Source of the DNA: Cellulosimicrobium composti
Lineage (GTDB): Bacteria; Actinomycetota; Actinomycetes; Actinomycetales; Cellulomonadaceae
Direction of reading: 5' to 3'
Length of the DNA stretch: 64,000 nt
NCBI RefSeq assembly: GCF_009711085.1
Contig: NZ_WMKA01000002.1
Span: forward strand, 50,276 to 114,275
Shown here: in pieces, positions 1 to 8,709 of the stretch
Position numbering within the stretch: position 1 is the stretch's first letter
How the letters are laid out: each line of letters begins with the position of its first letter
Notes under the pieces: generated by a model
Told to the model about the DNA's origin: nothing
The model's input: only the letters and a program-made list of their open reading frames with translations
Database searches by the model: none
Made by a program: the position numbers and the translations under genes

Positions 1-623
1 GGGGTGATCGACGGGCCCTTGACCGCGAACCGGATGCCCTCGTGGTCGACGTAGTGCAGCTTCTCGCGGTCCACGAACCGGCCGGTCGCGACGTCGCGGA
101 TCTCGGCGTCGTCCTCCCACGAGTCCCACAGCCGCGTGACGACCTCGACCGCCTCGTCGGCCTCGGCGACGGCGTCGGGCTCGTCCTGCGCGGCCTTGCG
201 GCCGAACGCGGCGGCCTCTGCGGGCGTCGTCGACCACCCGACCTGCCACCCGGCGCGGCCGGCGCTCACGTGGTCGATCGTCGCGATCGCCTTGGACACG
301 TGGAACGGCTCGGTGTGCGTCGTCGTCACGGTGGGGACGAGGCCGACGCCCCCGCTGCGCGGCGCGAGGCGCGAGGCGACGAGCGCGGCGTCGAGCCGGC
401 CCCGCACGGTCCCGGTGCGGCCGGGCCGGAGCGTGAACGCGTCGTCGAGGGTGACGAGGTCGAGCAGGCCGCGCTGGGCGGTGGCGACGAGCTCGACGAG
501 GCGCTTGGCGTCGAAGAGGCGCTGCGCCTGCGAGCCCGTGGTCCGCCACGCGGCGGGGTGCGCGCCGGCGTCGGTGAGGTCGACGCCGAGGTGGACGGTG
601 CGGGCGGGGGCGGTGTCGGGCAT
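1..623 (-). CDS. LLM-class flavin-dependent monooxygenase, C-terminus beyond left edge
   Basis: Only the N-terminal 207 residues are in the window. They form the start of a bacterial-luciferase-like TIM barrel of the NtaA/SnaA/DszA subgroup, with the typical segment SAGRAGWQVGW near residues 120-130 and a following helix with AEAAAFGRKA. Members use reduced FMN from a partner reductase to oxidise organosulfur, chelate or related compounds in the cytoplasm. The ATG at 623 fits the family N-terminus, but its Shine-Dalgarno is weak (ACGGA). The leader holds a SAM-IV riboswitch and a short Cys-containing ORF, so a role in scavenging sulfur from organic compounds is the best inference. The substrate cannot be read from the sequence. 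Confidence 0.85.
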   Translation of the reverse strand, partial: MPDTAPARTVHLGVDLTDAGAHPAAWRTTGSQAQRLFDAKRLVELVATAQRGLLDLVTLDDAFTLRPGRTGTVRGRLDAALVASRLAPRSGGVGLVPTVTTTHTEPFHVSKAIATIDHVSAGRAGWQVGWSTTPAEAAAFGRKAAQDEPDAVAEADEAVEVVTRLWDSWEDDAEIRDVATGRFVDREKLHYVDHEGIRFAVKGPSIT

Positions 624-788
624 CGCGGGATCCGTTCTCGGTCGGGCGCCGGGCGCGCTCGGGGCGCGGCCGGGTGCCGGAGGGTGGGCAGGGGTGTCCC
701 GCCGCGCGGCGGCAGGGACGGGACCGGGGAGGCCGGAGGGACCCGGTCGGGGGCGTGCGCGCGGGGGCGCGGCGTCAGGGGGTGGGCG
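624..788 (-). other. untranslated leader between short ORF and monooxygenase
   Basis: About 165 bases separate the stop of the leader ORF from the monooxygenase start. The stretch is G+C-rich and contains a CCGCCGCGCGGCGG palindrome near 702-717 that could act as an attenuator hairpin. I see no further gene in it. Confidence 0.4.
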
Positions 789-893
789 TCAGCGACGACA
801 GGTGGCGCGCGCGGGACCCGCGGTCGCGGGCGGACAGGGGCACGTCGGCGCGTGCGGGGTGCTCACCGCGGTGCTCGACTCTCGCCGGTCCAT
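789..893 (-). CDS. candidate Cys-containing leader peptide (34 aa)
   Basis: This short ORF lies in the transcribed leader between the SAM-IV aptamer and the monooxygenase start. It has a good ribosome-binding site, AAGGAG at 906-901, seven bases before its ATG. The peptide has three cysteines, as TCPCPP mid-way and TCRR at the very end. Actinobacteria are known to place short Cys-encoding leader ORFs before sulfur genes as cysteine-responsive attenuators (described in mycobacteria). This one lacks the common leader-peptide motif with a VDLCRV-like core, so the assignment rests on position, ribosome-binding site and Cys content. It could also be a chance ORF. Confidence 0.45.
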   Translation of the reverse strand: MDRRESSTAVSTPHAPTCPCPPATAGPARATCRR

Positions 894-911
894 CGTCCGT
901 CTCCTTCGTGC

Positions 912-1045
912 CCGTCTCCGGGCTCCGCGTCGTTGCCCCGCGCCGCGCTCCGCGACGCGAGACCTGGTCCTCACCCGGGGCACCCCGCCGCGCGGGAGGG
1001 TTGCCGTCCGACGAGCCGGGGCTTGGCGTCGGAGCTCATGACCGT
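912..1045 (-). promoter_or_regulatory. SAM-IV riboswitch aptamer
   Basis: Read on the minus strand, the aptamer opens with GGTCATGAG and closes P1 with GACC. P2 is TCCGAC/GTCGGA around AAGCCCCGG. The core has GGCAACCCTCC, then GGGGTGCCCCGGGTGAGGACC, with a downstream GGCAACGACG segment and a small hairpin (GCCCG-GAGA-CGGGC) at 925-912. These are the conserved blocks of SAM-IV, an S-adenosylmethionine sensor of actinobacteria. A second copy at 29.7 kb differs in P2 by compensatory changes (GCCAGC/GCTGGC). The aptamer ends about six bases before the ribosome-binding site of the short leader ORF. Confidence 0.85.
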
Positions 1046-1082
1046 GTCTGGTGGCCGAGGTGCTCGACCTCGGTTGCGCGGG

Positions 1083-1111
1083 AACTTACGAGCGCCCTCG
1101 GGGGGTGTCAA
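1083..1111 (-). promoter_or_regulatory. promoter of the SAM-IV leader
   Basis: The minus strand has TTGACA (1111-1106), a 17-base spacer and TAAGTT (1088-1083). This near-consensus vegetative promoter lies about 40 bases upstream of the aptamer. Confidence 0.7.
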
Positions 1112-1176
1112 CGCGCCGTCGAGACCTTCCCACATACTGGACTCAATCGGTCGACTTTGAGCGTCCGGTCGTAACG

Positions 1177-1206
1177 TTGCACCAAGTGCATCGATGCACC
1201 TAGTGT
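1177..1206 (+). promoter_or_regulatory. tetR promoter with operator palindrome in its spacer
   Basis: TTGCAC (1177-1182) and TAGTGT (1201-1206) are 18 bases apart. The start codon at 1213 is six bases after the -10, so the mRNA is probably leaderless. The perfect 14-base palindrome GTGCATCGATGCAC (1186-1199) fills the spacer and is the obvious operator for autorepression by the TetR protein. Confidence 0.65.
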
Positions 1207-1212
1207 CATCGG

Positions 1213-1911
1213 GTGCCCCTGGCCCCCGACCCCGCCACGACTGACGCGTCGTCCGAAGCGATCACCGCGTCGTCCGGCGCGCCCGCCGGCGTCGACCGCC
1301 GCGCCGCGCTGCGCGCCCGGCACCACCGCGCCATCGTCGACGCCGCGGCCGCGCTCATGGCGGAGAAGGGCGGCTCCCGCTTCACCGTCGACGAGCTCGC
1401 GGCGCGCGCCGACGTCGCCCGGCGCACCGTGTTCAACCACTTCGCGTCGCTCGACGACGTGGTCGTCGAGGTGTGCGAGGACGTGCTGGGCGCCGTCGTC
1501 GACGCGCTCGGCGCGAGCGCCGCGGCCCCCGGCACCGACCGCGCGACGCCGCTCGACGACCTCACCGCCGCGCTGCGCGGCACCGACCTCGTCGGCCCCA
1601 TGGCCTCCCTGACGCGCGCCCTCGGCGGCGGCGCGAACGAGCCGACGCCGCGCGTCACGACGATGGTCGTGCGCGCGTTCACCCACCTCGCCGAGCGCCT
1701 GGTGGCCGAGACCACGCGCCGCCACCCGCACGTCGACCCGCTCGAGATCGAGCTGCTCGTCGGCGCGCTCATGGCGGGCCTCATGGTCATCCAGCGCCGG
1801 TGGTGGGCCGCGACCGGCGCCGCCGACGACGAGGCCTCGCGCCGCGTGTGGGCCGCGCTGCTCGACCGGCTCGTCGAACGCACGCGCGCCGGCTGGGCGA
1901 CCCGCGCCTGA
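1213..1911 (+). CDS. TetR/AcrR family transcriptional regulator
   Basis: A 232-residue regulator. After a short disordered N-terminus, residues about 37-85 form the TetR helix-turn-helix, with AIVDAAAALMAEKG, the recognition segment DVARRTVFNHF and the usual F-x-H-F end. The C-terminal half is the variable ligand-binding and dimerisation domain. The GTG start is chosen because the promoter -10 is only six bases upstream (leaderless). It lies 56 bases before an MMPL exporter in the same direction, so it probably represses itself and the exporter until an unknown ligand binds. Confidence 0.9.
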   Translation: MPLAPDPATTDASSEAITASSGAPAGVDRRAALRARHHRAIVDAAAALMAEKGGSRFTVDELAARADVARRTVFNHFASLDDVVVEVCEDVLGAVVDALGASAAAPGTDRATPLDDLTAALRGTDLVGPMASLTRALGGGANEPTPRVTTMVVRAFTHLAERLVAETTRRHPHVDPLEIELLVGALMAGLMVIQRRWWAATGAADDEASRRVWAALLDRLVERTRAGWATRA

Positions 1912-1967
1912 CGCCCCACCCCCGCACCTGTCACCACCCCGGACCGGACTCCCACCGAAGGACTCTC

Positions 1968-4631
1968 ATGGCCGAACTGCTCTACCGCCTCGGGCGCGCG
2001 TGCGCGCGCCGCGCGCGGACCGTCCTCGCCGCGTGGCTCGCGGTGCTCGTGCTCGCCGGGGCGGCGTTCGTCGCGTTCGGCGGCACGCTCGCGAGCAGCT
2101 TCTCGATCCCCGGGACGCCCACCGCGGACGTCACCGAGCGGCTGCAGACCGCGCTGCCCGAGGCGTCGGGCGGCACGGGCACGATCGTCCTCACGACCGA
2201 GGACGGCGCGCCGTTCACGCCCGAGCAGGAGGCGCAGGTCGCCGACCGGTTCGCCGCGGCCGAGGACGTCGACGGCGTGGAGTCCGTCGTCGACCCGTTC
2301 GCCACGCAGACCGAGCTCGCCGACCAGCGGCGGCAGGTCGAGGACGGCCGCACCCAGATCGCCGCGGGACGCGAGCAGATCGAGGACGGCCGCGCGCAGC
2401 TCGCCGCCGGGCAGGAGCAGCTCGACGCGGCGCGCGCCCAGCTCGACGCGGGACAGGAGCAGCTCGACGCCGCGCGCGCGCAGGCCGAGGACGCGGGCGC
2501 GCTCGCGCAGGTCGGGCCGCAGCTCGACGCCCAGCAGGCCGAGCTCGACGCCGGGCGCGCCGAGCTCGACACGCAGGCCGCCGCGCTGGAGAAGCAGGTG
2601 TCCGCGCTCGAGGACCAGAGCGCGACCCTCGAGGAGCAGTCGGCGCAGCTCGAGCTCTCCGCGCCGCTGCTCGACATGGCGGCCGACATCCGCCTCGTCT
2701 CCGAGGACGGCAGCGCCGCGGTCGCGAGCGTGGTCTTCAGCGAGCCGAACCTCAGCATCGAGCAGGAGACCAAGGACGCCCTCGTCGCGGTCTTCGACGA
2801 GCCGGTCGACGGCGTGCGCGCCGACTTCTCCTCCGACATCGCGCAGGGCGTGCCCCAGGTGTTCGGCGTGGGCGAGGCCGTGGGCCTCGTCGTCGCGGCC
2901 GTCGTGCTCGTCGTCATGCTCGGCACGCTCGTCGGCGCCGGGCTGCCGATCCTCACGGCCCTCGTCGGGGTCGGCATCGGCGCGCTCGCCGCGATGTCGC
3001 TGTCCGGCGTCGTCGAGATGTCGTCCGTGACCCCCGTGCTCGGGCTCATGCTCGGGCTCGCCGTGGGGATCGACTACTCGCTGTTCATCGTCAACCGGCA
3101 CCGGCGCCAGCTCAAGCAGGGCGACGACCTCGCCGAGTCGATCGCGCTCGCGAACGGCACGTCGGGCAACGCCGTCGTGTTCGCCGGCGCGACCGTGCTC
3201 ATCGCGCTGCTCGCGCTCAACGTCACGGGCATCCCGTTCCTCGGGCTCATGGGGACGGTCGGCGCGCTGTGCGTCGCGATCGCGGTGCTCATCGCCGTGA
3301 CCCTCACGCCCGCGCTGCTCGGCATGATCGGCCCGCGGATCCTCAGCCGCCGCGAGCGCGCCGCGCTCGCCGCGACGGGCGCCCCCGCGGGCGCCCCCGC
3401 GACGTCGGGCGCCCCCGCCGCGTCGGGCCCGGGCGCCGACCCCGCGGCGCCGGTGCGGCCGACGTCCACCGTGCGTGCCGTGGCCACGGCGCTCCTCGCC
3501 GTCGTCGCGCTGGGCGTGGTCGCGCTGCCCGCGCTCGACCTGCGCACCAACCTGCCCGACGGCTCGTCCGAGGCCCACGACTCCACGCAGTACCGCGCCT
3601 ACGCGACGGTCGCCGAGGAGTTCGGCGAGGGCACGAACGGCCCGCTGCTCGTCGTCGCCGACCTCCCGGGCGAGCCCACCGAGGCGGAGTCGCTCGAGCA
3701 GCAGGTCCGCATCGCGCAGGAGCTCTTCGCGCAGGACGACGTCGTCGCGGTCGCCCCGATCGGCACCTCGGAGGACCGCACGGTCGCCGCGTTCCAGGTG
3801 ATCCCCGCCGAGGGCCCGACGAGCGAGTCCACCGAGCAGCTCGTGCACGACCTGCGCGCGCTCGAGCCCCTCGACGGCGACGCGACGCTCGGCGTCGCGG
3901 GCTCGGCGAGCGGCAACATCGACATCTCCGACAAGCTCGCCCAGGCGCTCCCGGTCTACCTCGCGGTGGTCGTCGGCCTGTCGCTCGTCATCCTCGTGCT
4001 CGTGTTCCGGTCGGTGTTCGTGCCGGTCGTCGCGACGCTCGGGTTCATCCTGTCCTACTTCGCGGCGCTCGGCGGGGTCGTCGCGATCTACCAGTGGGGC
4101 TGGCTCGCGGGCGTGTTCGGCGTCGAGACGCCGGGCCCGATCCTCAACTTCCTGCCCACGATCCTCGTCGGCATCCTGTTCGGGCTCGCCATGGACTACC
4201 AGCTCTTCCTGGGCTCGGGCATGCGCGAGGCGTACGCGCACGGCGCCCCCGCGCGCGTCGCGATCGTGCAGGGCGTGCGGGCCGGGCGGGCGGTCGTGAC
4301 GGCGGCGGCGATCATCATGATCTCCGTCTTCGGCGGGTTCGTGTTCTCGCACAGCGCGATGATCCGGCCCATCGGGTTCGCGCTCGCGTTCGGCGTGCTC
4401 GTCGACGCGTTCGTCGTGCGGATGCTGCTCGTCCCCGCGCTCATGCACCTCGTGGGCGACGCGGCGTGGTGGCTCCCGCGCTGGCTCGACCGCCTGCTGC
4501 CCGACGTCGACGTCGAGGGCGCGGCCCTCGAGCGCCGGCACCCGCACCACCACGACGACCCCGAGGCCGACGCCGCGGACGCCGCGGCCACGGACCCGGA
4601 CGCGACCGAGCCGGAGCCCGCGCACCGCTGA
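1968..4631 (+). CDS. MMPL/RND family transporter
   Basis: An 887-residue inner-membrane transporter with the two-fold RND layout: one N-terminal helix (about 15-37), a large outside domain, five to six helices at about 300-455, a second outside domain and a second helix bundle at about 663-835. GLAVGIDYSLF near residue 362 is the typical MMPL helix. The first outside domain carries an inserted coiled coil at about 120-235 built from repeated Q-x2-AG-x-EQ-type heptads. The tail is charged (HPHHHDDPE). MMPL proteins export lipids, siderophores or drugs using the proton gradient. The ATG follows GAAGGA. Control is probably by the upstream TetR. The substrate is unknown. Confidence 0.9.
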   Translation: MAELLYRLGRACARRARTVLAAWLAVLVLAGAAFVAFGGTLASSFSIPGTPTADVTERLQTALPEASGGTGTIVLTTEDGAPFTPEQEAQVADRFAAAEDVDGVESVVDPFATQTELADQRRQVEDGRTQIAAGREQIEDGRAQLAAGQEQLDAARAQLDAGQEQLDAARAQAEDAGALAQVGPQLDAQQAELDAGRAELDTQAAALEKQVSALEDQSATLEEQSAQLELSAPLLDMAADIRLVSEDGSAAVASVVFSEPNLSIEQETKDALVAVFDEPVDGVRADFSSDIAQGVPQVFGVGEAVGLVVAAVVLVVMLGTLVGAGLPILTALVGVGIGALAAMSLSGVVEMSSVTPVLGLMLGLAVGIDYSLFIVNRHRRQLKQGDDLAESIALANGTSGNAVVFAGATVLIALLALNVTGIPFLGLMGTVGALCVAIAVLIAVTLTPALLGMIGPRILSRRERAALAATGAPAGAPATSGAPAASGPGADPAAPVRPTSTVRAVATALLAVVALGVVALPALDLRTNLPDGSSEAHDSTQYRAYATVAEEFGEGTNGPLLVVADLPGEPTEAESLEQQVRIAQELFAQDDVVAVAPIGTSEDRTVAAFQVIPAEGPTSESTEQLVHDLRALEPLDGDATLGVAGSASGNIDISDKLAQALPVYLAVVVGLSLVILVLVFRSVFVPVVATLGFILSYFAALGGVVAIYQWGWLAGVFGVETPGPILNFLPTILVGILFGLAMDYQLFLGSGMREAYAHGAPARVAIVQGVRAGRAVVTAAAIIMISVFGGFVFSHSAMIRPIGFALAFGVLVDAFVVRMLLVPALMHLVGDAAWWLPRWLDRLLPDVDVEGAALERRHPHHHDDPEADAADAAATDPDATEPEPAHR

Positions 4632-4637
4632 CCCACC

Positions 4638-4697
4638 CCGCCGGACCCGCCCGCTCCCCGCACCGCGCCGCGGACGGGGAGGGGCCGGGTCCGGCGG
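4638..4697. terminator. bidirectional terminator hairpin
   Basis: CCGCCGGACCC (4638-4648) pairs with GGGTCCGGCGG (4687-4697), and an inner CTCCCCG pairs with CGGGGAG. It lies between the convergent MMPL and esterase genes, close to both stop codons. There is no T-tract. Confidence 0.7.
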
Positions 4698-4700
4698 CCG

Positions 4701-5669
4701 TCAGGCGTCGTGCGGGGCGAGCGCGCGGCGCAGCGCCGCGAGGCGCGTGCCGACGATGCGGCGGCTCAGCTCCGCGTCGGGGACCATCGCCTCGCTCCCG
4801 TGGAACGCGCCCGGGTACACGTGGAGCTCGGTCGGCACGCCGGCGGCCAGCAGCGCGGAGGCGAACGCGACGTCCTCGTCGCGGAAGAGGTCGAGCTCGC
4901 CGACGTCGACGAACGTCGGGGGCATGCCGGCGAGGTCCGTCGCCCGCGCGGGCGCCGCGTAGGCGTCGGCCGGACGCCCGGCCAGGTACCACTCCCACGC
5001 CTCGACGTTGAACGCGCGGTCCCAGACGAACCCGCCGAGATCGGCGAGCTCGCGCGACGACGGCGTCTCGTGCCGGTCGTCGACCATCGGGTAGACGGCC
5101 ATGAGGAGGCGGATCGCGGGCCCGCCCAGGTCGCGCGCCCGCAGCGCCGTCGCGATCGCCAGCCCGCCGCCGGCGCTGCCGCCGAAGACCGCGAGCCGCG
5201 CCGCGTCGACCCCGAGCTCGCGCGCCGAGCCCGTGACCCACCGCAACGCCGCGTAGCAGTCGTCGGCGGCTGCGGGGTACGGGGACTCGGGTGCGAGGCG
5301 GTAGTCGACCGAGACGACGACGGCGCCCACCGCCTCGGACAGCCGGCGGCACAGGTCGTGCTCGGACTCGAGGTCGCCGAGCCACATCCCGCCGCCGTGG
5401 ACGTGGAGGATCACCGGCAGGTCGCCCGTCGCACGCGCCGGCCGGTAGACGCGGACGCGCAGCGCCGGGGCGTCGTCCGGCCCGGGGACCACGCGGTCCT
5501 CGTGCTCGACGTCGTACGCGCCGGGCGGCGGCGCGACGGACCCGCCGATCAGCGCGAGCGCGGCACGGCGCTCGTGGACGTCACCCGTGCCTCCGCGCGC
5601 CGGCACGACGCCGGTGAGCGCGGCGACGACGTCGCGGTAGGCAGGATCGACGCGGTCGGCGAAGGTCAT
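4701..5669 (-). CDS. alpha/beta hydrolase, HSL family (esterase/lipase)
   Basis: A 322-residue hydrolase of family IV (hormone-sensitive-lipase type). It has the oxyanion motif HGGGMW near residue 92 and the nucleophile elbow GGSAGG near 163, followed by the DRHET and FVDVGELD segments. The catalytic Asp is probably in DVGELDLFRDED and the His in YPGAFHG near the C-terminus. It would hydrolyse short-chain esters in the cytoplasm. The ATG at 5669 follows GGAG at seven bases. It lies downstream of purL but a strong hairpin separates them, so it is probably its own unit. The physiological substrate is unknown. Confidence 0.9.
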   Translation of the reverse strand: MTFADRVDPAYRDVVAALTGVVPARGGTGDVHERRAALALIGGSVAPPPGAYDVEHEDRVVPGPDDAPALRVRVYRPARATGDLPVILHVHGGGMWLGDLESEHDLCRRLSEAVGAVVVSVDYRLAPESPYPAAADDCYAALRWVTGSARELGVDAARLAVFGGSAGGGLAIATALRARDLGGPAIRLLMAVYPMVDDRHETPSSRELADLGGFVWDRAFNVEAWEWYLAGRPADAYAAPARATDLAGMPPTFVDVGELDLFRDEDVAFASALLAAGVPTELHVYPGAFHGSEAMVPDAELSRRIVGTRLAALRRALAPHDA

Positions 5670-5703
5670 GGCGCTCCGGAGGAGACGGAGGGGCGGAGGT
5701 ACG

Positions 5704-5733
5704 ACGGAGGGCGCCGTCCCCGGCGCCCTCCGT
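5704..5733. terminator. terminator downstream of purL
   Basis: A perfect 13-base-pair stem, ACGGAGGGCGCCG with its complement, closes a TCCC loop 34 bases after the purL stop codon. Confidence 0.85.
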
Positions 5734-5767
5734 GCAGGTGTGGTCCGGCCGCGAGCCGACCCCGGCG

Positions 5768-8119
5768 TCAGCCGAAGATGGCCGGCAGCGTGCCGCGGAA
5801 CGCCGCGTCGGCCTCGCTCAGCGGGATGGTGAACAGGCCCGCGACGTCGAGCGCCTCGCCCGACTCGGCGGCGGCGGCCGGCTCCGTGCCGGTCTCGCCG
5901 ATCTTGAGCACGGGGACGCCCCGCGCGACGCACGCGTCGACGAGCTTGGACTCCTCGCCGCGCGGCACGGCGACGATCGCGCGCGCCGTCGACTCGGAGA
6001 ACAGCGCCTCGAACGGGGTGACGCCGTCGCGCTCGGTCAGCGCGTCGAGCGACACGGTGGCCCCGACGCCGAAGCGCAGCGACGCTTCGAGGAGCGCCTG
6101 CGCGAGCCCGCCCTCCGAGAGGTCGTGCGCGGCGGACACGAGGTCGTCGCGGCTCGCGTTGACGAGCACGCCGGCGAGCGCCTTCTCCGCCGCGAGGTCG
6201 ACCTGGGGCGGGAGGCCGCCGAGGTGACCGTGCTCGACGTCGGCCCACGCCGAGCCGTCGAGCTCGGCGCGCGTGGTGCCGAGCAGGTAGATGCTCTCGC
6301 CCGTCTCGCGCCAGCCGGACGGGGTCGCGTGCGCGACGTCGTCGAGCACGCCGAGCACGCCCACGACCGGGGTCGGGTGGATCGACGAGTCGATCTGCCC
6401 CGGCTCGCCCGTGCCGTTGTAGAGCGACACGTTGCCGCCCGTCACGGGCACGCCGAGCTCGCGGCACGCGTCCGCGAGGCCCTCGATCGCCTCGACGAGC
6501 TGCCACATCGAGTCCGGGTCCTCGGGCGATCCGAAGTTGAGGCAGTCGGTCACGGCGAGCGGGCGGGCGCCCGTCGTCGCGACGTTGCGGTAGGCCTCGG
6601 CGAGCGCGAGGCGCGCGCCCGTGCGCGGGTCGAGCTTGCCGTAGCGACCGTTCGCGTCCGTCGCGAGCGCGACGCCGAGGCCGGTGCTCTCGTCGACGCG
6701 GATCACGCCCGAGTCGTCGGGCTGCGCGAGCGCCGTGTTGCCCTGGACGAACCGGTCGTACTGGTTGGTCACCCACTCCTTGGACGCGAGGTTCGGCGAC
6801 GCGAGGAGGCGCAGGGCCGTCGCGCGCAGCTCGTCGCCCGTCCCCGGGCGGGCGAGCGCGTCGGCCTCGACCGTGCGGGCGTTGAGCCCGTCCTGCCACG
6901 CGGGTCGCGCGTACGGGCGGTGGTACACCGGGCCCTCGTGCGCGACGGTCCGCGGGTCGACGTCGACGATGCGCTCGCCGTGGTGGTCGATCGTCAGGCG
7001 GCCGGAGTCGTTGACCTCGCCGATGACGGCGGTCTCGACGTCCCACTTGCGCGTGATCGCGAGGAACGCGTCGAGCTTGTCCGGCGCGACGACCGCCATC
7101 ATGCGCTCCTGCGACTCCGACATGAGGATCTCGCCCGCGTTGAGCGTCGGGTCGCGCAGCAGGACGTCGTCGAGCCACACGTGCATGCCGCCGTCGCCGT
7201 TGGAGGCGAGCTCCGACGTCGCGCACGAGATGCCGGCGGCGCCGAGGTCCTGGATGCCCTCGACGACCTTCGCCGCGTAGAGCTCGAGGCAGCACTCGAT
7301 GAGGACCTTCTCCATGAAGGGGTCGCCCACCTGGACGCTCGGGCGCTTCGCGGGCACGCCGTCCTCGAACGTCTCGGACGCCAGGATCGAGGCGCCGCCG
7401 ATGCCGTCGCCGCCCGTGCGGGCGCCGAACAGCACGACCTTGTTGCCGACGCCCGAGGCGTTGGCGAGGTGGATGTCCTCGTGGCGCAGCACGCCGAGGC
7501 ACAGCGCGTTGACGAGCGGGTTGCCCTGGTACGACGGGTCGAAGACGAGCTCGCCGCCGATGTTCGGCAGGCCGAGGCTGTTGCCGTACCCGCCGACGCC
7601 GCTCACGACGCCGTGCACGACGCGCGCCGTGTCCGGGTGGTCGACGGCGCCGAAGCGGAGCTGGTCCATGACGGCGACGGGGCGCGCGCCCATGGAGATG
7701 ATGTCGCGCACGATGCCGCCGACGCCCGTCGCGGCGCCCTGGTAGGGCTCGACGAACGACGGGTGGTTGTGCGACTCGACCTTGAACGTCACGGCCCAGC
7801 CGTCGCCGATGTCGACGACGCCGGCGTTCTCGCCGATGCCGACGAGCAGGTGCTTCCTCATCTCGTCGGTGGTGGCCGCGCCGAACTTCGACAGGTGCAC
7901 CTTGGACGACTTGTAGGAGCAGTGCTCGGACCACATGACGGAGTACATGGCGAGCTCCGCGGCCGTGGGGCGGCGCCCCAGGATGTCGCGGATGCGCTGG
8001 TACTCGTCGGGCTTGAGGCCGAGCTCGGCGTACGGCTGGACCTCGTCGGGGGTCGCGGCGGCGTGCTCGACCGTATCGAGCGCGGGGCGTGCAGAAGCCT
8101 GGGATGCGGGGGCGGTCAT
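5768..8119 (-). CDS. purL: phosphoribosylformylglycinamidine synthase subunit PurL
   Basis: A 783-residue small-type PurL, the ATP-dependent synthase subunit that converts FGAR to FGAM in purine synthesis with PurQ (glutaminase) and PurS, both found at 47.7-48.7 kb. Its two AIRS-like halves are visible: [10 protein letters not shown] and [12 protein letters not shown] near the N-terminus, [22 protein letters not shown], and a second half with [19 protein letters not shown] and [11 protein letters not shown]. The ATG at 8119 has GAGGGA just upstream. A GGTAGACT -10 element lies about 50 bases upstream. Here purL is about 40 kb from purQS rather than beside it. Confidence 0.97.
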   Translation of the reverse strand: MTAPASQASARPALDTVEHAAATPDEVQPYAELGLKPDEYQRIRDILGRRPTAAELAMYSVMWSEHCSYKSSKVHLSKFGAATTDEMRKHLLVGIGENAGVVDIGDGWAVTFKVESHNHPSFVEPYQGAATGVGGIVRDIISMGARPVAVMDQLRFGAVDHPDTARVVHGVVSGVGGYGNSLGLPNIGGELVFDPSYQGNPLVNALCLGVLRHEDIHLANASGVGNKVVLFGARTGGDGIGGASILASETFEDGVPAKRPSVQVGDPFMEKVLIECCLELYAAKVVEGIQDLGAAGISCATSELASNGDGGMHVWLDDVLLRDPTLNAGEILMSESQERMMAVVAPDKLDAFLAITRKWDVETAVIGEVNDSGRLTIDHHGERIVDVDPRTVAHEGPVYHRPYARPAWQDGLNARTVEADALARPGTGDELRATALRLLASPNLASKEWVTNQYDRFVQGNTALAQPDDSGVIRVDESTGLGVALATDANGRYGKLDPRTGARLALAEAYRNVATTGARPLAVTDCLNFGSPEDPDSMWQLVEAIEGLADACRELGVPVTGGNVSLYNGTGEPGQIDSSIHPTPVVGVLGVLDDVAHATPSGWRETGESIYLLGTTRAELDGSAWADVEHGHLGGLPPQVDLAAEKALAGVLVNASRDDLVSAAHDLSEGGLAQALLEASLRFGVGATVSLDALTERDGVTPFEALFSESTARAIVAVPRGEESKLVDACVARGVPVLKIGETGTEPAAAAESGEALDVAGLFTIPLSEADAAFRGTLPAIFG

Positions 8120-8169
8120 CGGTTCCCTCGGGTGGGCGCTGAGCGGGGAGCGCACGACGGCGCACGGCC

Positions 8170-8177
8170 AGTCTACC
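8170..8177 (-). promoter_or_regulatory. purL -10 element (GGTAGACT)
   Basis: The minus strand reads GGTAGACT about 50 bases before the purL ATG. The same octamer precedes purS and purD, and a one-base variant precedes purA. No clear -35 is seen. Confidence 0.5.
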
Positions 8178-8255
8178 GGCGCGACGGCACGGCCCGGCCG
8201 CGCGTCTCGCCCAGGGGGCACGCGCGGCGGGGCGCGGCGGTCGACGCCCGCACGC

Positions 8256-8642
8256 TCAGGCGGTCAGCCCGACGACGACGGCGAGCACGCCGAGCGCGGG
8301 CGGCACGAGCTGGACGAGGGCCGCGCGCGCCTTCGACGGCGACGACACGAGCAGCACGACGCCGGCCGCGGCCATCGACCCCGCCCCCGCGACCACGAGG
8401 GTGAGGCCCACGTCCTGCCGGTCCGCGGCGTACAGGACGATGCCGAGCACGACGAGCACCGCGAGGAACAGGTTGTAGAAGCCCTGGTTGAACGCGAGCT
8501 CCTTGGTCGCCGCCGCCTCGTCGGGGGACGTGCCGAAGGTCGCGCGCGTGCGCGGGCTCGTCCAGGTCAGCGACTCCATGACGAAGACGTACCCGTGGAT
8601 CGCCGCGGCGACCCCTGCCAGCACCAGCCCGACCACGATCAT
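8256..8642 (-). CDS. DUF1304 family small membrane protein
   Basis: A 128-residue protein with four predicted membrane helices: residues about 3-22, 50-70, 78-98 and 105-126. The signature of DUF1304 is present: [12 protein letters not shown] near residue 17 and [11 protein letters not shown] near 51. No function is known for the family. The ATG follows GGGAGGGG with a good spacing. It lies 136 bases upstream of purL on the same strand. Confidence 0.85.
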   Translation of the reverse strand: MIVVGLVLAGVAAAIHGYVFVMESLTWTSPRTRATFGTSPDEAAATKELAFNQGFYNLFLAVLVVLGIVLYAADRQDVGLTLVVAGAGSMAAAGVVLLVSSPSKARAALVQLVPPALGVLAVVVGLTA

Positions 8643-8709
8643 CGTCGGCCCCTCCCGGTCCGCGAGGCCGCACGGTGCCGGACCCGGCGCACCGCGCGGG
8701 ACCGCTGCC

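Noticed and set aside
42..1160. Long plus-strand frames over the left edge
   Set aside because: Composition is Arg/Gly-rich without motifs, and they run antisense to the monooxygenase gene and its riboswitch leader.
8120..8221. An upstream start for purL at 8221
   Set aside because: The extension has no ribosome-binding site, crosses the GGTAGACT -10 and is not part of the PurL family N-terminus.
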